The notes under the pieces: model-generated
Told to the model about the DNA's origin: nothing
Databases searched by the model: none
Seen by the model: only the letters and a program-made list of their open reading frames with translations
NCBI GenBank assembly: GCA_003116975.1
Contig: BGKB01000148.1
Location: 108,558-172,557 of the forward strand
Source: Aurantiochytrium sp. KH105
Taxonomy: Eukaryota > Sar > Bigyra > Thraustochytrida > Thraustochytriidae
Direction of reading: 5' to 3'
DNA length: 64,000 bases
Position numbers and translations under genes: made by a program
Shown: in pieces, positions 50,839 through 61,131 of the stretch
Layout of the letters: each line of letters starts with the position of its first letter
How positions within the stretch are numbered: the first letter of the stretch is position 1

Positions 50839-51758
50839 ATGTCCGAAACATCGCGCCCGCTCGAGGCCACAGACGTGCTGGCCAGGGCGGCGACAAATTG
50901 CGGCGACACGAGCATCATCTCGCGCGAACAGCGCATTCAAGTAAGTGTGCGCGACACAGGGTACAAAGATTGCTGTTCATCTTTCTGTCTGGCGAACCTG
51001 ATCATTGAAGACTGACGATGAAGAAATTCCCAACGCAGACATTTGTGCATCTCCTGCAAGACCGGGACACATCGTCCAAGAATGCTGATGAGCTCACCGA
51101 GCTAGCAGCAGCATGCGCGCTTCTCCTCGCTTCGGACACTCGCGTGATTCTCTCTGTTGCCCCTTCTGCCGTTGACTCCTTGCTCGATGTGCTCGAGAAA
51201 GAAGCAAATCGGGTGCCCATGCCGCTCGCACTAACGGCCACAGCTCTAGCGGAGGCCACAATGAGCGATGCCGAGGCTCTGAAGCGACAAAAACGAGCGC
51301 TCGACCTGGCGTGTGCCACTTGCAGCGCGGATTCTTTGTACGGCAAACAAAAGGCGTGGCACTCGCAGCTTCTTGCAACAACTCGCGTGTTGCGGGAAGA
51401 GATGATGCCCACTCGCGCCTCAAACACAATGGGAAGCCTTTGCTCACGCATTGTTAATGCCAAGCGGCTTCCGCAACGGCTGGCAATAGCGGCCGCGGCC
51501 ATCATGTTTCTCGTGCTCGCACTTGTGTGCATCTGGGTCGTTTTTAAGACTGCTGCCAGCATGCTTGGTGCGGGCAATGGCGCCCGCCCACGCAGTCTTC
51601 GCGATGATGCGCCAAAAATTCTCCCTCTTCTCTTGCTCGTTGCATACGTATCGGTAGTGTACAAGTCGTCGTCAAGCTCCATGCCACGAACGACTGCGAA
51701 CAAGATCATTGCGGCGCTCTCGCGTAATGTTGTCGAGGCGCACGCAGAGCTGCCATGA
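50839..51758 (+). CDS. Two-exon membrane protein of unknown function
   Basis: Proposed exons 50839-50940 and 51024-51758. The intron (50941-51023, 83 bp) begins with a perfect GTAAGT and ends in ATGAAG, and splicing keeps frame: ...SIISREQRIQ joined to KFPTQTFVHLLQDRD. The product is 278 aa starting MSETSRPLEATDVLARAATN. Without splicing a shorter 246-aa product could start at 51018. Residues ~35-190 are helical and soluble-looking. Two hydrophobic segments follow, RLAIAAAAIMFLVLALVCIW and ILPLLLLVAYVSVVYKS, so it is probably anchored by a C-terminal hairpin. I do not recognise a family. The acceptor choice is the weaker part of the model. Confidence 0.6.
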
Positions 51759-52277
51759 TAATTGATGGACGGATTAAGCTGTCGGATGCGACTGCCTTTG
51801 GGTCTGTCTTTATAACACTGCGTGTGCTAAGGGAATGCACGGCATGCATGTCTTCAGTATGGAATCAACTGCCGAGTCAGAACAATGATGGCGTTGCGCG
51901 CGCCCCTCCTCCATTTTTCTTTTTTCTAACATCAGGGAGGAGCATCTCTTTCCACAAAAGACGTGTGATGCATCCGTAGCGAGTCTGGGCATGAAAGAAG
52001 ACGAACTTCAAATTTACGCTGAAGCACTCACTGGGCGTTTTTGTTCAAGGCGATGTGCGGGTCTCGCATCGCATACAAAGGTTTCTATTTTGATATCTTT
52101 CAAATGATAGAACGTGTCTTGGACTATTTGGAGTTTTAAAACCTCTTTTTCACATGCGCACGCGCGCGCGCTTCATATCTTGCGCAAGGAGGGGGAAAAG
52201 GAGGAAGGGAGGGTGAAAGAGACCTGGACAAAGTTCGTGTAGTTACAGGGCAGGGATCGAGGTTCAAGGCCAAGATC
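51759..52277. other. Convergent 3' flanks
   Basis: 519 bp between the membrane-protein gene and the aminotransferase gene. AT-rich at 51990-52140, with a cgcgcgcgcg run at 52157. Nothing else seen. Confidence 0.4.
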
Positions 52278-53642
52278 TCATTGCGGGAAGGGTTGCTCAA
52301 GACGATGCGTGGGGCCCTCGTCGCACGTAAGCATGCCGCCGTTGTGCTCCTGATCATACTTGCGGAGCGCCTCGCCAAGACGAAGCATGGCGTTGTCCAT
52401 GTCGCTTTGCGAGGCGAGCGAAAAGGAGAGTCGCGCAAACGGAAGATCCTTGCCCGAGGGGGAAAATTCGTGCCCGGCCACGACAAGAATGCCAGAGTCG
52501 TGCACGAGGCGCCTGACAAATTCACGCGTGCTCCGCAAGCCCTCAAAATTGAGCCAGATGAACATGCCAGCATCGGGAACGGCGAGGCGCACCATGTTGC
52601 TTGGCAAGTGAGAGGAAATGCTCTCGACAAGGTCGTCGCGGCGTTCCCGGTAGAAACCGGCGACCTTGCGCACGTGCTCGGTGAAGCCGCGAATGCCCCA
52701 CTGCTGCAGAATGCCCAAGAGGATGCTCTGCGAGACTCCGCTGGCATGCAGATCTGTGACCTGCTGATGAAGAACAACGCGGTTGACAATCTCCTTGGGG
52801 CCGGTCATGAAACCGAGACGAAAGCCAGCCGAGATAACCTTGGAAAAGCTGTCAAAGCGCACAACGCGCTCGTCAACGTCCATCGAGTACAGCGAAGGGA
52901 TCCAGTCGGCCTCATCCCGAAATTGCAAAAAGTAATACGGGTCGTCTTCAAGGATGAGAAGATCGTGCTTGCAGGCAATCGCGTAAAGCTCACGGCGGCG
53001 CTCGAGGCTGAGCGAGATGCCCGTTGGGTTCGAGCCCGTGGGGATCACATAGAGCACCTTGGGCTTGGCCTCGAGCGGATGGTCCTGGGCCCAGTTGGTG
53101 AGCAAGGTGTCCATGGCAGAGGGCACGAGGCCCTGGCTGTCAGTTTTCACACCAACAACGTTGCAGCCATACGGCTTGAGAAAGTTGAGCGTGCCCGCGT
53201 ACACGGCCTCCTCAACGAGAATAGAGTCGGTGGTTTCCACCAGACACTCGATCGTCTTTGTCAAGGCGTCCTGGCTTCCGGTGGACATAAAAATTTCTCT
53301 GTTCTCGCGAATGCTCTGCGGGGGCGCGTGAAAATGGTCTTGAAAGTCCTCCAAAAACGCGCGGAGTGCCGGGAGACCAGCCGATGGCGTGTACTGGAGC
53401 ATCTCTGGGACGTTGTCAATTTTGATGCTGACGTTTTGGCCGTCTTCGCCACGCATCGAGAATGAGAGCTCGGTCAGCGGAAAGGTATCCGGGTTGGGCA
53501 TACCACCGCCCAGACTGATGGCGCCCGGCTTGGACATGAGGTTCATGAGCGCCCGAATAGCCGACGGTTCTCTGGCACGGCTGCGTTTCGTCAGGAAGCG
53601 GTCGTACCTGCCCACCGCGTTGTCCCCCATGGTCATCGACAT
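52278..53642 (-). CDS. AADAT: PLP-dependent aminotransferase, kynurenine/2-aminoadipate type (AADAT-like)
   Basis: 454 aa, ATG at 53642. Fold-type I aminotransferase throughout: ISLGGGMPNPDTFP, QYTPSAGLPALRAFLEDF, STGSQDALTKTIECLVE, PTGSNPTGISLSLERRREL (201-219), ILEDDPYYFLQF (Asp233/234 near the PLP ring) and the Schiff-base lysine in FDSFSKVISAGFRLGFMTGP (Lys268). LHASGVSQSILLGIL and AGMFIWLNFEG follow the AADAT pattern. The enzyme transfers amino groups from 2-aminoadipate or kynurenine to 2-oxoglutarate, in lysine or tryptophan breakdown. There is no obvious mitochondrial presequence, so it is probably cytosolic. Relatives with branched-chain or aromatic preference exist, so the substrate is inferred. 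Confidence 0.9.
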   Translation of the reverse strand: MSMTMGDNAVGRYDRFLTKRSRAREPSAIRALMNLMSKPGAISLGGGMPNPDTFPLTELSFSMRGEDGQNVSIKIDNVPEMLQYTPSAGLPALRAFLEDFQDHFHAPPQSIRENREIFMSTGSQDALTKTIECLVETTDSILVEEAVYAGTLNFLKPYGCNVVGVKTDSQGLVPSAMDTLLTNWAQDHPLEAKPKVLYVIPTGSNPTGISLSLERRRELYAIACKHDLLILEDDPYYFLQFRDEADWIPSLYSMDVDERVVRFDSFSKVISAGFRLGFMTGPKEIVNRVVLHQQVTDLHASGVSQSILLGILQQWGIRGFTEHVRKVAGFYRERRDDLVESISSHLPSNMVRLAVPDAGMFIWLNFEGLRSTREFVRRLVHDSGILVVAGHEFSPSGKDLPFARLSFSLASQSDMDNAMLRLGEALRKYDQEHNGGMLTCDEGPTHRLEQPFPQ

Positions 53643-54810
53643 TGTCTTTCTCTGGCTTCTGGTGATCGATCAATCGATCTATCTTCGTTTCCTACTACGT
53701 GCAAGATACAACGAGATCGTGATTTGCCGCTCCCTCTCCTGGTCCCATTCCCGTGTGCTGCCCTTCATCACTGCAATCCCTGACAACTTACTACACCTCG
53801 ACCACGTGGCCGGTCAGCTGTCGCAGTTGCCGCCGCGCACAAAACTCCGAGCCGTCGAAGCGCCCAACGCTCGCTCGCAGTGTAGACATTGTGCATTGCA
53901 AGTGCAGCATTCTCGGATCCTCGGTCGCTTTCCTTGCTTGGCCTTGCCTCGCTTTATTATGCGGTCATGACGCGCATTGCGCGAAGTAGGACCGTTTGGA
54001 AGGAAGAGTCCGAGTCCTGCCGGTGCGAGCGCGGCGCGGCGAGCGACGGTGACCGTTCCTGCAACGCGCGACGTGCCAGTGGTGCGGCACACTCCGCCCC
54101 TGCCCTGCCGAGCGAGCGATCGAGCGAGCCAAGAGCACCGCAGCCGCCTGCCGGGGAATCCCTCCTTCGTAAGCTCGCCTGCAAGCTACTGCGAGCAGCT
54201 GCAGTTGCGGCGCGTGCTAGTTAGGATAGTATACTAGTGAATGCGCAGTGTGTACGCGAGCAGCAGCTGCAGCAGCAGCAGCAGCGGCGGCGCTTTATCG
54301 TAGCGTCGCCGAGACCGCGATGGAGGAAGCCGCTCGAGAGAGGGCAGGGCAAGAGCTGCTGCTGCTATAGCTGCCTGTCACGGCATTGTGCATCGTGCCG
54401 CGGTCCATTTTCCTGGGCGCGAAGGATGAGAGTTCACGGCCGCGGCCGACTGAATCGCCGGCAGTATGGATAGGCCTAGCTAGACCAGTCAGTAGTAATA
54501 ACAGGGAGACGAAGGGGATGCCAGTGGGCAGCGCCGTTGCGTGAACGAGCGCCGGCGGGCAGCGATGTAGGCTATACTGCTTCATCTACTCTACACAGCA
54601 GGTTTATGGGGGAGGTTTGCACGCAGGGACGAACAATGGAATTTGAGCCCGTCCGTGAGCTTGACCTAGACCTGGGCCTAGGATTTTTTGGTGTTGGCGC
54701 AGGTGTCTTTACTCATTCATTCATCATGTTATGTATTCAAGTTTCATGCTATAAGCAGCGGTCGCTGACGAGCGCATTGCAGGAGACGACACCCTTTGGT
54801 AGTTAGGAAG
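53643..54810. other. Intergenic, 5' flank of aminotransferase and 3' flank of Serinc gene
   Basis: 1.17 kb between two minus-strand genes. It contains a CAG/CTG-rich patch (54260-54290). Open frames are short and of mixed codon character. No gene supported. Confidence 0.4.
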
Positions 54811-56301
54811 TTAGACCATCTGAATGGTACGGCCGCCGGTCGAAGAGGTGCCAGAAGGGCGCGCCGTCGAAGCAGAAGCATTTGATGAAAAATCGCGGTT
54901 GGTAAGAATAGCAGGCGCAACGATGGTCCACAAGTAGAGCAAGATCGTGATCCACTGCGCGCCAATGCGCAGCCACATCTGGCCCTTTTCATTGGTGGTC
55001 TCAGCCTGTGCCGCGCCCCAGTTCGTGAGGACCATGGACAAGTAAAAGGTGGAGACTACCATGGCCAAGTGGAAAGCAATGACCATGAGACGGTCGCTGG
55101 GGCCAGGTGCCTTGGCCGCTGCCGGTTGCGAGCCCTGCTCGCGCTGCATATCGGCGGCCGTGCGACCCTCACCAACCTCGTAAAGGCCGCCATGGACGGG
55201 GTGAGCGCCCGCAGCACTCTTGCCAAGCTCCTCGCCTTGGGCCTCGGGGATACCCTTGCTACCGTGCATAATCGACGCCATGGAGGCCGAGCTCTGGTTG
55301 GCACCCCACGCCAAGCTAATGGCCATAATGACAACACCCACGCCGATGGCGCCATTGGATTCTGGGCCGTCGAAAGTACCCTTTCTGCAGACCGGATCAG
55401 GGTTGGCCTCCAGTGCCGCCCAGGCAAGATACGTAATGTATGCCGAAATAACGCCGGCGGGCAGAGCGGCGCCAGGTTCCTCGGAAAAGCGGTCACGAAA
55501 GAGTGTCAGACCTGTCAAGACGATGACGGCGAGAAGCGTGATGGTCGTCACGGCAGGGCCAATGCTGCAGGCTGAGAATTCCATGTACAGGACGACAATG
55601 CCGACGAAAACGCACGCAAAAAGGCCAACGACACTTGCGACAATGAGAGAAAGCCACAGCTTTTCATTGGCATCAGGTGCCTCCGCATTGGCGACCCACT
55701 TGTCGTTCCAATCGTACGCAAAGCCGATCATGAGCAGGACTTGCATGAACAAGAAGAGAACCGAAAAGACACGCGCAGTCCAAACGTAGCCCTCGATGTC
55801 AAAGATATCCTGGTCCATGAGTACAAAGCCGATGATGGCGCCGGCCTGCAAGATCAGTTTCCAGAGCCAGAATCCACGATGAAAGGCAGTTCCGCAGAGC
55901 GACAAGAGCACGTGCAGAGCAAAAAAGCTCGCCGTTGCAGCTCCCACGCGGTACACGGCTTCGTCGCCCATGCAGTAGGCGTAGACGCCTTCGGTCCCGG
56001 TTCCATTGAGGGCGTCGAGATTGACTTGGTTGGTGCTGTTGCTGCAGCCGAGCTCGTACGAGTAGTACCCTGCGATTTCAATGTCCCAATTCCAGTCGTC
56101 TGCACTGTACTTGAGCACAACGCAGAGAAAGACAACCGCGAGGAGATCCAGGAGGTACATGAATTTGGCCACGCGCGAGGAGATACCTCCGGCGGCCGAA
56201 GTAGCCACCGAGATGCAGCACCCCAGACACGAGCACGCGCAGCTCAGTCCAGTGCACGTGCAGCACAAGGCCATCGACATGGCCGACATGATCGCCCCCA
56301 T
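54811..56301 (-). CDS. Serinc/TDE1 family membrane protein
   Basis: 496 aa, ATG at 56301. The start MGAIMSAMSMALCCTCTGLS followed by CACSCLGCC is the Cys-rich lead-in of Serinc proteins. About ten helices follow with family landmarks: FMYLLDLLAVVFLCVVLKYS, VYRVGAATASFFALHVLLSL, FHRGFWLWKLILQAGAIIGF, FVGIVVLYMEFSACSIGPAV, ISAYITYLAWAALEANPDPV and near the end AFHLAMVVSTFYLSMVLTNW. The family was named for serine incorporation into membrane lipids; structural work points to lipid scrambling. It lives in the plasma membrane or endosomes. The 350-400 loop is Gly/Ala-rich. Confidence 0.92.
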   Translation of the reverse strand: MGAIMSAMSMALCCTCTGLSCACSCLGCCISVATSAAGGISSRVAKFMYLLDLLAVVFLCVVLKYSADDWNWDIEIAGYYSYELGCSNSTNQVNLDALNGTGTEGVYAYCMGDEAVYRVGAATASFFALHVLLSLCGTAFHRGFWLWKLILQAGAIIGFVLMDQDIFDIEGYVWTARVFSVLFLFMQVLLMIGFAYDWNDKWVANAEAPDANEKLWLSLIVASVVGLFACVFVGIVVLYMEFSACSIGPAVTTITLLAVIVLTGLTLFRDRFSEEPGAALPAGVISAYITYLAWAALEANPDPVCRKGTFDGPESNGAIGVGVVIMAISLAWGANQSSASMASIMHGSKGIPEAQGEELGKSAAGAHPVHGGLYEVGEGRTAADMQREQGSQPAAAKAPGPSDRLMVIAFHLAMVVSTFYLSMVLTNWGAAQAETTNEKGQMWLRIGAQWITILLYLWTIVAPAILTNRDFSSNASASTARPSGTSSTGGRTIQMV

Positions 56302-57683
56302 CCTGCTCGCCGGCTACCCTTCCCTTCCCTGCCGTTCCCTTCCCTTCCCTGCCCCTCGCTTCGCTCTCCTGCTCCGACGAGGTGCTGCGAGTTGACTTGC
56401 GTTTCCCCTTTGCTCGTTCGCCCGAGGTGCCAGAAGAGGCCGCGGCGCGCTTGCTCGCTTTCCGCTTTCCGCTTTTGACCCCCTTCCTCGTGCCGATCGA
56501 GGCAGGTGCGCTGCCGCCGCCCGCCGCGCCGACCCGATCGGCCGAGCGTCGCACGCGACTCCGACGCTGGCGCGCTCGCGCTCCGGCTCCCGGGCCTGGC
56601 CCGAGCGCTGCCGCGGAGCGCGGCCGGGGGCACGGTCTCGGGGCCCGCGCCGGCCGGAGAGCGCGACGCCAACAAGCCAGCCAGCTGAGCGGCGCGTGTG
56701 ACCGGTCAGGTCAACGCGGTAGGAGTACTCTAGGCGATGCTAGGCCTGACGCGTAACTAACATGTAAAGAGCGTTGAAGAAGAGGCAGCGTGAGAGCGGC
56801 CGGGGAAAGAGACAGCGAGACATGCGATGGGCGACCTGCGCAAGATGGTGCTCAAGATGCGCGGCGTCGGCGACATGGCGGCGGGAGGGCACAGAGGCAC
56901 GCACGCATGCATGCAGGCAGGCGGCGAGGCGCTGGCGAGAGGCTCGGGGCGGGCGGGCGATCGTCTCGGGCCACGTTGGGGCGGAGTGGTGCACGCGAGA
57001 GGCGTGGGTCGTGGAGAGTGAACCGTTCGACGAGCTGGCTGGAGAACTGTAAATTAAAGTGAGGAGAGCTCACTCTTTAGGAAATTGGGAGAGCGCAACT
57101 TGTGGGACAGGGAGAACTGGATGGGTCGAAAAGACGGGCGTGGGCTGTGTTTGCGTGCATGTGCGGGTGCGTGTTGGGGACGTGGCTGCAAGCTGAGTAT
57201 GGCAAGGATAGCATTTCGTGATACGGAGAACATTTGATGAATCGAAAACACGTTCGGTCGTCGGCTTGGTTTGCGCGCCTTATGTTAATGCGTGCATTTA
57301 TTTGTTTGTGCGTGCTATGAAGCGACTCTAAGCTGGGCATGCCAGGGAGAACATTTCTTAATTACCGTCTTGATCTCTGACGTAGCCCATCCCCATCCAC
57401 CGGCCAGTCACTGAGAACGATCGTGCACACTGGACTCTGAAGGACGCGCCTCAACGCGGAACATGCGGCCGCATTGCGGCCCATTGACAACGTTGTCTTT
57501 GCGTGCATGTTAAAAAACAATATAAATGTGAGATTATCCGGGCAGATGATGTGAAAGAAGTACCGTCGAAGGAACCCGTTGTGTCGAAAGGAGTGGCTCG
57601 TCGGTGAAAGGAGCGCTATTGCCCAGATGTGGAATGAACGCGATTAAAATTTCACGTTGGCCGCATTGAAGTTTGCTTCCACT

Positions 57684-57732
57684 CATTCATTCATTCATTC
57701 ATTCATTCATTCATTCATTCATTCATTCATTC
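57684..57732. repeat. (ATTC)n tetranucleotide repeat
   Basis: Twelve tandem copies of attc. Confidence 0.95.
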
Positions 57733-58030
57733 GCTCGATTGATCATCTGCCACCTTGCCTTCAGCTGGCTGGTCAGATGACCTCGTAGCGCAACTGTTCA
57801 CCACTGGTCGCCAGCCAGCCAGCAGCAGCAGCCAGCAGCAGCAGTAGCAGCAGGTTCTCGCTGTCTTCAAGACAACTAAAACAAATAGGCAAGGCAACCC
57901 CGTTTCGAAAAAAAACAACTTGAACCCGAAGGTGACAAGTAGAGCAAGAAAACTTCGCTGTTCTTCTACCGGCCGCGACGCAGAGCGCGCTCGCTGCGCG
58001 CCCTCGCCGCGGCAGACCCGACCCAGCTGA

Positions 58031-58062
<32 letters not shown>

Positions 58063-58063
58063 G
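58031..58063. repeat. (CCTG)n tetranucleotide repeat
   Basis: Eight tandem copies of cctg, upstream of the ribonucleotide reductase start. Confidence 0.95.
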
Positions 58064-58093
58064 GACGCGCCACGCGCCGCGCCGCGACGAGAC

Positions 58094-58120
58094 TCGCCTC
58101 GCCTCGCCTCGCCTCGCCTT
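58094..58120. repeat. (CGCCT)n pentanucleotide repeat
   Basis: Five tandem copies of cgcct, about 200 bp before the reductase ATG. Confidence 0.9.
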
Positions 58121-58325
58121 GCCTCTCGCCGGCCCGACTCCCGCTCGCCGGGGACGAGGGCGCGGGCGCAGACGCCGAGCTAACGACCGGCGAATCCATC
58201 CCTCTCTCCCTCCTCGGATCCTTGGGCGAGAGCGCCTCGAGACACGGCGGAGCAAAGCACCAAGCAAAGCGCCTACTCTCTCGTGGCGGCGGCTCGCGGC
58301 AGAGGAGCGAGCGAGCGGGAGCGCG

Positions 58326-60590
58326 ATGAAGCGCGCGCTGTCTCCGGCGACGCGCGCCGTGCCCGCGCTGACGACGGGCCTGCCGCCGCGCGGGAGCCTC
58401 GGCGCCAAGGGCTCCGCGAGATGGACGATGGTCGCGACGCGAGGGTTCCGCCTCGACGCGCGCTTCGTGCGCAAGTACGCGGAGCGCAAGGCCAACTTTG
58501 GGTACAACGGCCTCGGGGAGCTCGTGTACTACAGGACCTACGCGCGCGTCAAAGACAATGGCACGCGCGAGCAATGGTACGAGACGGTGGAACGTGTCGT
58601 GAACGGCACCTTTAGCATGCAGGAGCGCTGGATGGCTGACAATGTCCTTGGCTGGGACGAGGCCTGGGCGCAGGAACGCGCGCAGGATATGTTCGCCCGC
58701 ATCTTTGACATGAAGTTCCTCCCACCCGGTCGCGGCCTCTGGTGCATGGGCACCTCGGTCACCGAAGAACGAGGACTCTTTGCTGCCCTCAACAACTGTG
58801 CCTTTGTCAGCACCACGGACGTGGACAAGAGCTTCTCGGAAGCATTTTGCTTTACAATGGACGCTTCAATGCTCGGTGTTGGAGTCGGTTTTGACACAGC
58901 GGGCAGTGGCAAAGTCCGCCTCGAGCGACCTTCGGGCAGCACGCAAAAGTACCTTGTGCCCGACACGCGTGAGGGCTGGGTCCACTCGCTCGGGGACCTT
59001 CTCGAGTCCTATGTAACGCCCGGGGCCAACGCGCTCGAGTTTGACTACTCAAAGATTCGCAAAGCTGGTGAGCCTATCCGTGGCTTCGGAGGAACCAGCT
59101 CTGGCCCCGCGCCACTGCAACGTCTCCATGCGTCCGTGCGCAAGGTCTTAGACTCCGCTGATGGCAAATCGTTGAGCGTGACAAACATTGTTGACATTAT
59201 GAATCTCGTGGGCCAGTGTGTTGTGGCCGGTAATGTCCGGCGCACCGCAGAGATTGCCTTTGGTGATCCTGATTCGACAGAATACATTGAGCTGAAAAAC
59301 TACAAGGTCAACCCGCAGCGCGCAGAGTACGGCTGGACAAGCAACAACTCTGTCTTTGCCAAGCTTGGCATGGACTACACGCAGATCGCGGAGCGTATTC
59401 GAAACAACGGCGAACCCGGTTTTGCGTGGCTCGACAACATGCGCTCATTTGGTCGCATGAATGGTGTACCCGACAACAAAGACTGGCGGGCAGGTGGTGG
59501 CAACCCCTGCCTTGAGCAGACGCTCGAATCGCACGAGCTCTGCTGTCTCGTGGAAACCTTTCCGGACCACCACGAAAGCTTGGAAGACTACAAGGCTACC
59601 CTCGAGGCAGCCTTTTTGTACGCCAAGACAGTCACGCTCGGAAAGACCCATTGGCCGAAGAGCAACCGCGTCATGCTCCGCAACCGGCGCATCGGATGCT
59701 CCATGAGTGGAATTGCACAATTTGTCGCCTCGCGTGGCATGCACGCTCTCCACGACTGGGCTGAGGAGGGCTATGCCACGGTGCAGGCTTGCGATGAGGA
59801 GTATTCCGAGCTCTTTGCCATTCCGCGCTCCATCAAGACGACCTGCGTCAAGCCATCGGGAACGGTTTCGCTCGTCGCCGGCGCAACGCCGGGCATTCAT
59901 GTACCAGAGTCACGCTTTTACTTGAGGCGCATTCGAATCAACGCTGACTCTGAGCTTCTCGGACCCGTTCGCGCAGCGGGCTACGACGTCGAGCCCGCAG
60001 AGACCGACCCGGAAAATACAGTTGTGGTCTCCATCCCCATTGACGCTGGCGAGGGCGTTCGTACGAGCCGCGAGGTGTCCATGTGGGAACAGCTTTCCAT
60101 GGCAGCCTTTATGCAAAAGCACTGGGCCGACAATCAGGTATCCTGCACAGTCACCTTTGATGATGCCACCGAGGGCTCTCACTTGGTAAATGCCCTCAAC
60201 GTTTTCCAGTATCAGCTCAAGGGCGTATCTTTTTTGCCTCGCGTTGAGGCTGGGGCTTACGCGCAAATGCCATACGAGGAGATCACGGAGGAGACTTACA
60301 ACGCCATGTCGGCAAAGATTGGTACTCTTGATCTATCGTCTCTCTCCAAACCCTCTGTGGTAGATGACGATGAGGAACTCGAGGTGGCCGCTGGCCATCG
60401 CAGCAAGCGGCCTGATGCTGCAGACTCACCAAAGGTCGTGCCGGCCATGCCGGATCTTGGGGGTGTCTCTCTGGGTGCCGGTTTGCCGGATAGCTTTTGC
60501 GACACGTGCAATCTTCCTGACCAGGACGTGCCCCCTGGCGCCTGCCCATTGCCCCCAAAGTCGGCAGGTGTGGACGACAAAACCAAGTGA
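58326..60590 (+). CDS. Adenosylcobalamin-dependent (class II) ribonucleoside-triphosphate reductase
   Basis: 754 aa from the ATG at 58326 (MKRALSPATRAVPALTTGLP). The enzyme makes deoxyribonucleotides from ribonucleotides with a B12-derived radical. Family landmarks are FDMKFLPPGRGLWCMGT, NNCAFVST (Cys158), SMLGVGVGFDTAG, GQCVVAGNVRRTAEIAFG, NPCLEQTLE (Asn393, Cys395, Glu397) and ELCCLVETFP (Cys406/407). The Cys395-to-Cys406 spacing of 11 matches the thiyl and redox cysteines of the monomeric Lactobacillus enzyme. Near the C-terminus SFCDTCNLPDQDVPPGACPL supplies thiols for re-reduction. Length agrees with the monomeric type. The first ~40 residues are basic and Ala-rich, perhaps an organelle signal. 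Class II enzymes are rare in eukaryotes (Euglena is the textbook case), so transfer from bacteria is likely. Confidence 0.93.
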   Translation: MKRALSPATRAVPALTTGLPPRGSLGAKGSARWTMVATRGFRLDARFVRKYAERKANFGYNGLGELVYYRTYARVKDNGTREQWYETVERVVNGTFSMQERWMADNVLGWDEAWAQERAQDMFARIFDMKFLPPGRGLWCMGTSVTEERGLFAALNNCAFVSTTDVDKSFSEAFCFTMDASMLGVGVGFDTAGSGKVRLERPSGSTQKYLVPDTREGWVHSLGDLLESYVTPGANALEFDYSKIRKAGEPIRGFGGTSSGPAPLQRLHASVRKVLDSADGKSLSVTNIVDIMNLVGQCVVAGNVRRTAEIAFGDPDSTEYIELKNYKVNPQRAEYGWTSNNSVFAKLGMDYTQIAERIRNNGEPGFAWLDNMRSFGRMNGVPDNKDWRAGGGNPCLEQTLESHELCCLVETFPDHHESLEDYKATLEAAFLYAKTVTLGKTHWPKSNRVMLRNRRIGCSMSGIAQFVASRGMHALHDWAEEGYATVQACDEEYSELFAIPRSIKTTCVKPSGTVSLVAGATPGIHVPESRFYLRRIRINADSELLGPVRAAGYDVEPAETDPENTVVVSIPIDAGEGVRTSREVSMWEQLSMAAFMQKHWADNQVSCTVTFDDATEGSHLVNALNVFQYQLKGVSFLPRVEAGAYAQMPYEEITEETYNAMSAKIGTLDLSSLSKPSVVDDDEELEVAAGHRSKRPDAADSPKVVPAMPDLGGVSLGAGLPDSFCDTCNLPDQDVPPGACPLPPKSAGVDDKTK

Positions 60591-60612
60591 TTTTATCTTT
60601 TTAGGAAATATC

Positions 60613-60642
60613 CAATCAATCGATCGATCGATTGGTTGATTG
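60613..60642. repeat. Near-perfect inverted repeat in 3' flank
   Basis: The segment caatcaatcgatcgatcgat followed by tggttgattg is nearly its own reverse complement and could form a hairpin in the 3' UTR of the reductase mRNA. Confidence 0.6.
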
Positions 60643-60900
60643 CCACGAAAATAATGAAAATAAAAAATGGATTTGTAGCCATGCCAAAGACTTTTTAAGT
60701 CTTGGAGATTTGCTCTCGCAAATGTTGCCGTCGACAGAAATCACACGGGATCATAATTTTTGCTTTTTTTCTGAAAAAAGAAAAAAGTCAAAAGAAAAGC
60801 GAGCAAGCATGTGGATATCATTGTCAGTCTGAACTGCGTTCCTGACCAAACGCGAAGCGAAGATGTCCCAAAACTTACGAAGGCAGTCTAGATGATATAA

Positions 60901-60996
60901 TCAGCCACGACGACGGAGCACGGTGAAGAAGATCACCAGGATCTGAAGGTACCTACGGCCGTTCAGTCCGAGCGTGTAGTAGAGCAAGCCCGCCAT
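60901..60996 (-). CDS. Candidate 31-residue hydrophobic microprotein
   Basis: ATG at 60996 in a good context (aagaagATGG), stop TGA at 60903-60901. The product begins MAGLLYYTLGLNGRRY and ends in one hydrophobic segment LQILVIFFTVL capped by RRRG. About 25 of 31 codons end in G or C, as in the neighbouring real genes, although the region around it is non-coding. One transmembrane helix flanked by Arg residues resembles small subunits of respiratory or ER membrane complexes, but I cannot assign a family. A GTAAGT lies ~30 bp after the stop, so a 3' exon is possible. Confidence 0.45.
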   Translation of the reverse strand: MAGLLYYTLGLNGRRYLQILVIFFTVLRRRG

Positions 60997-61102
60997 CTTC
61001 TTCGACCACTTTCACTGCGCAAGCGCAGCCTCAAGTATCAAGTTGGTCGCGGTGCTTCCTCTCTCCGCGCGCGCCCCGCAGCAAAGCGTTTGCGTTAGGG
61101 CG

Positions 61103-61131
61103 AGGGAGGGAGGGAGGGAGGGAGGGAGGGA
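61103..61131. repeat. (GGGA)n repeat
   Basis: Seven tandem copies of ggga, a potential G-quadruplex-forming run. Confidence 0.9.

Larger units (their letters stand above)
56302..58325. other. Divergent intergenic region with several simple repeats
   Basis: 2.0 kb between the Serinc and ribonucleotide reductase genes. GC-rich near both starts, AT-richer in the middle (57060-57700). It holds (ATTC)n at 57684-57732, (CCTG)n at 58031-58063 and (CGCCT)n at 58094-58120. Short frames do not look coding. Confidence 0.45.

Noticed and set aside
52281-53465. 394-codon open frame antisense to the aminotransferase
   Set aside because: Shadow of a well-supported enzyme gene.
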